Below, piece after piece: positions 5,786 through 5,923 of a DNA stretch of 5,923 bases; the stretch's first letter is position 1, and each line of letters starts with the position of its first letter. The stretch is from Actinomycetota bacterium (GTDB lineage: Bacteria; Margulisbacteria; Marinamargulisbacteria; SXXA01): assembly GCA_005791325.1 (NCBI GenBank), contig SXXA01000122.1:1-5923 (forward strand), read 5' to 3'. A program made the position numbers and the translations under genes. The notes below the pieces were generated by a model. The model worked only from the letters and a program-made list of their open reading frames with translations. It ran no database searches and was not told the origin of the DNA.

Positions 5786-5814
5786 TGTATACACAACGAT
5801 TGTGTGAATGGTAA
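5786..5814 (-). promoter_or_regulatory. Candidate promoter and dyad upstream of the RRM gene
   Basis: On the minus strand, TTACCA (5814-5809) and TATACA (5791-5786) are separated by exactly 17 bp, each matching four of six sigma-70 consensus bases. A transcript starting near 5779 would have a leader of about 20 nt ending in the GAGG ribosome site. In the spacer lies a perfect dyad, ACACAA-CGA-TTGTGT (5791-5805), touching the -10 element, where a repressor would block RNA polymerase. The remaining bases to the right edge (5815-5923) are AT-rich; I see no supported gene there. Confidence 0.4.
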
Positions 5815-5923
5815 TTCATATTCCACAAAAAGTAAATGGTAAAATTAGCGATATAACAATGATGCAAATGTGTGTGGATGTGGTTGATATTGACTTTGAA
5901 AAGGGTCATTAGGTAATATCCAA

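Noticed and set aside
5859..5912. A 17-codon plus-strand frame near the right edge
   Set aside because: No ribosome site, very short, and no recognisable content.
5845..5922. A minus-strand frame open from the right edge, ending in TAA at 5847-5845
   Set aside because: Only about 25 residues are visible with nothing recognisable; it could be the tail of a gene beyond the edge, but a run of this length is expected by chance.

Overview
The window looks like ordinary chromosomal DNA of a diderm (Gram-negative-type) bacterium. Three things point to an outer membrane: apolipoprotein N-acyltransferase (Lnt), a lipobox-bearing lipoprotein, and a small secreted protein with the features of an outer-membrane beta-barrel. 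Base composition is moderate, and runs of G are frequent in and around the plus-strand genes. Nothing in the sequence fixes the taxon. Der has the short form (about 440 residues, without the extensions of the E. coli protein), Fmt is shorter than usual, and a stand-alone RRM protein is present. This set is compatible with a poorly sampled or candidate phylum, but that is inference. I see no mobile element, CRISPR array, tRNA or rRNA.

Plus-strand half (1-3141): a possible C-terminal tail of an upstream gene (3-92) overlaps an unrecognised lipoprotein gene (67-765). That gene overlaps lnt (698-2248). Lnt adds the third acyl chain to lipoproteins, so the first two genes are a lipoprotein and the enzyme that would finish its maturation. 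After a 110-bp gap that begins with a G9 run, a small putative beta-barrel gene (2359-2820) is followed 9 bp later by a single-domain rhodanese (2830-3141).

Convergent junction (3141-3299): about 100 bp of GC-rich nested palindromes and degenerate direct repeats lie between the rhodanese gene and the end of fmt.

Minus-strand half (5923 down to 3300): a promoter-like region with an operator-like dyad precedes an RRM RNA-binding protein gene (5759-5508). A clear intrinsic terminator follows, and its T9 tract directly abuts the start codon of der (5448-4126). der overlaps fmt (4133-3300) by 8 bp. These three genes belong to RNA and translation functions: an RNA-binding protein, 50S ribosome assembly, and initiator-tRNA formylation.

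I did not find a clearly new multi-gene system. The points most worth checking are the G9 tract five bases before the catalytic cysteine codon of lnt, the terminator fused to the der start, the structured repeat block at the convergent junction, the contracted Fmt C-terminal domain, and the unknown lipoprotein overlapping lnt.
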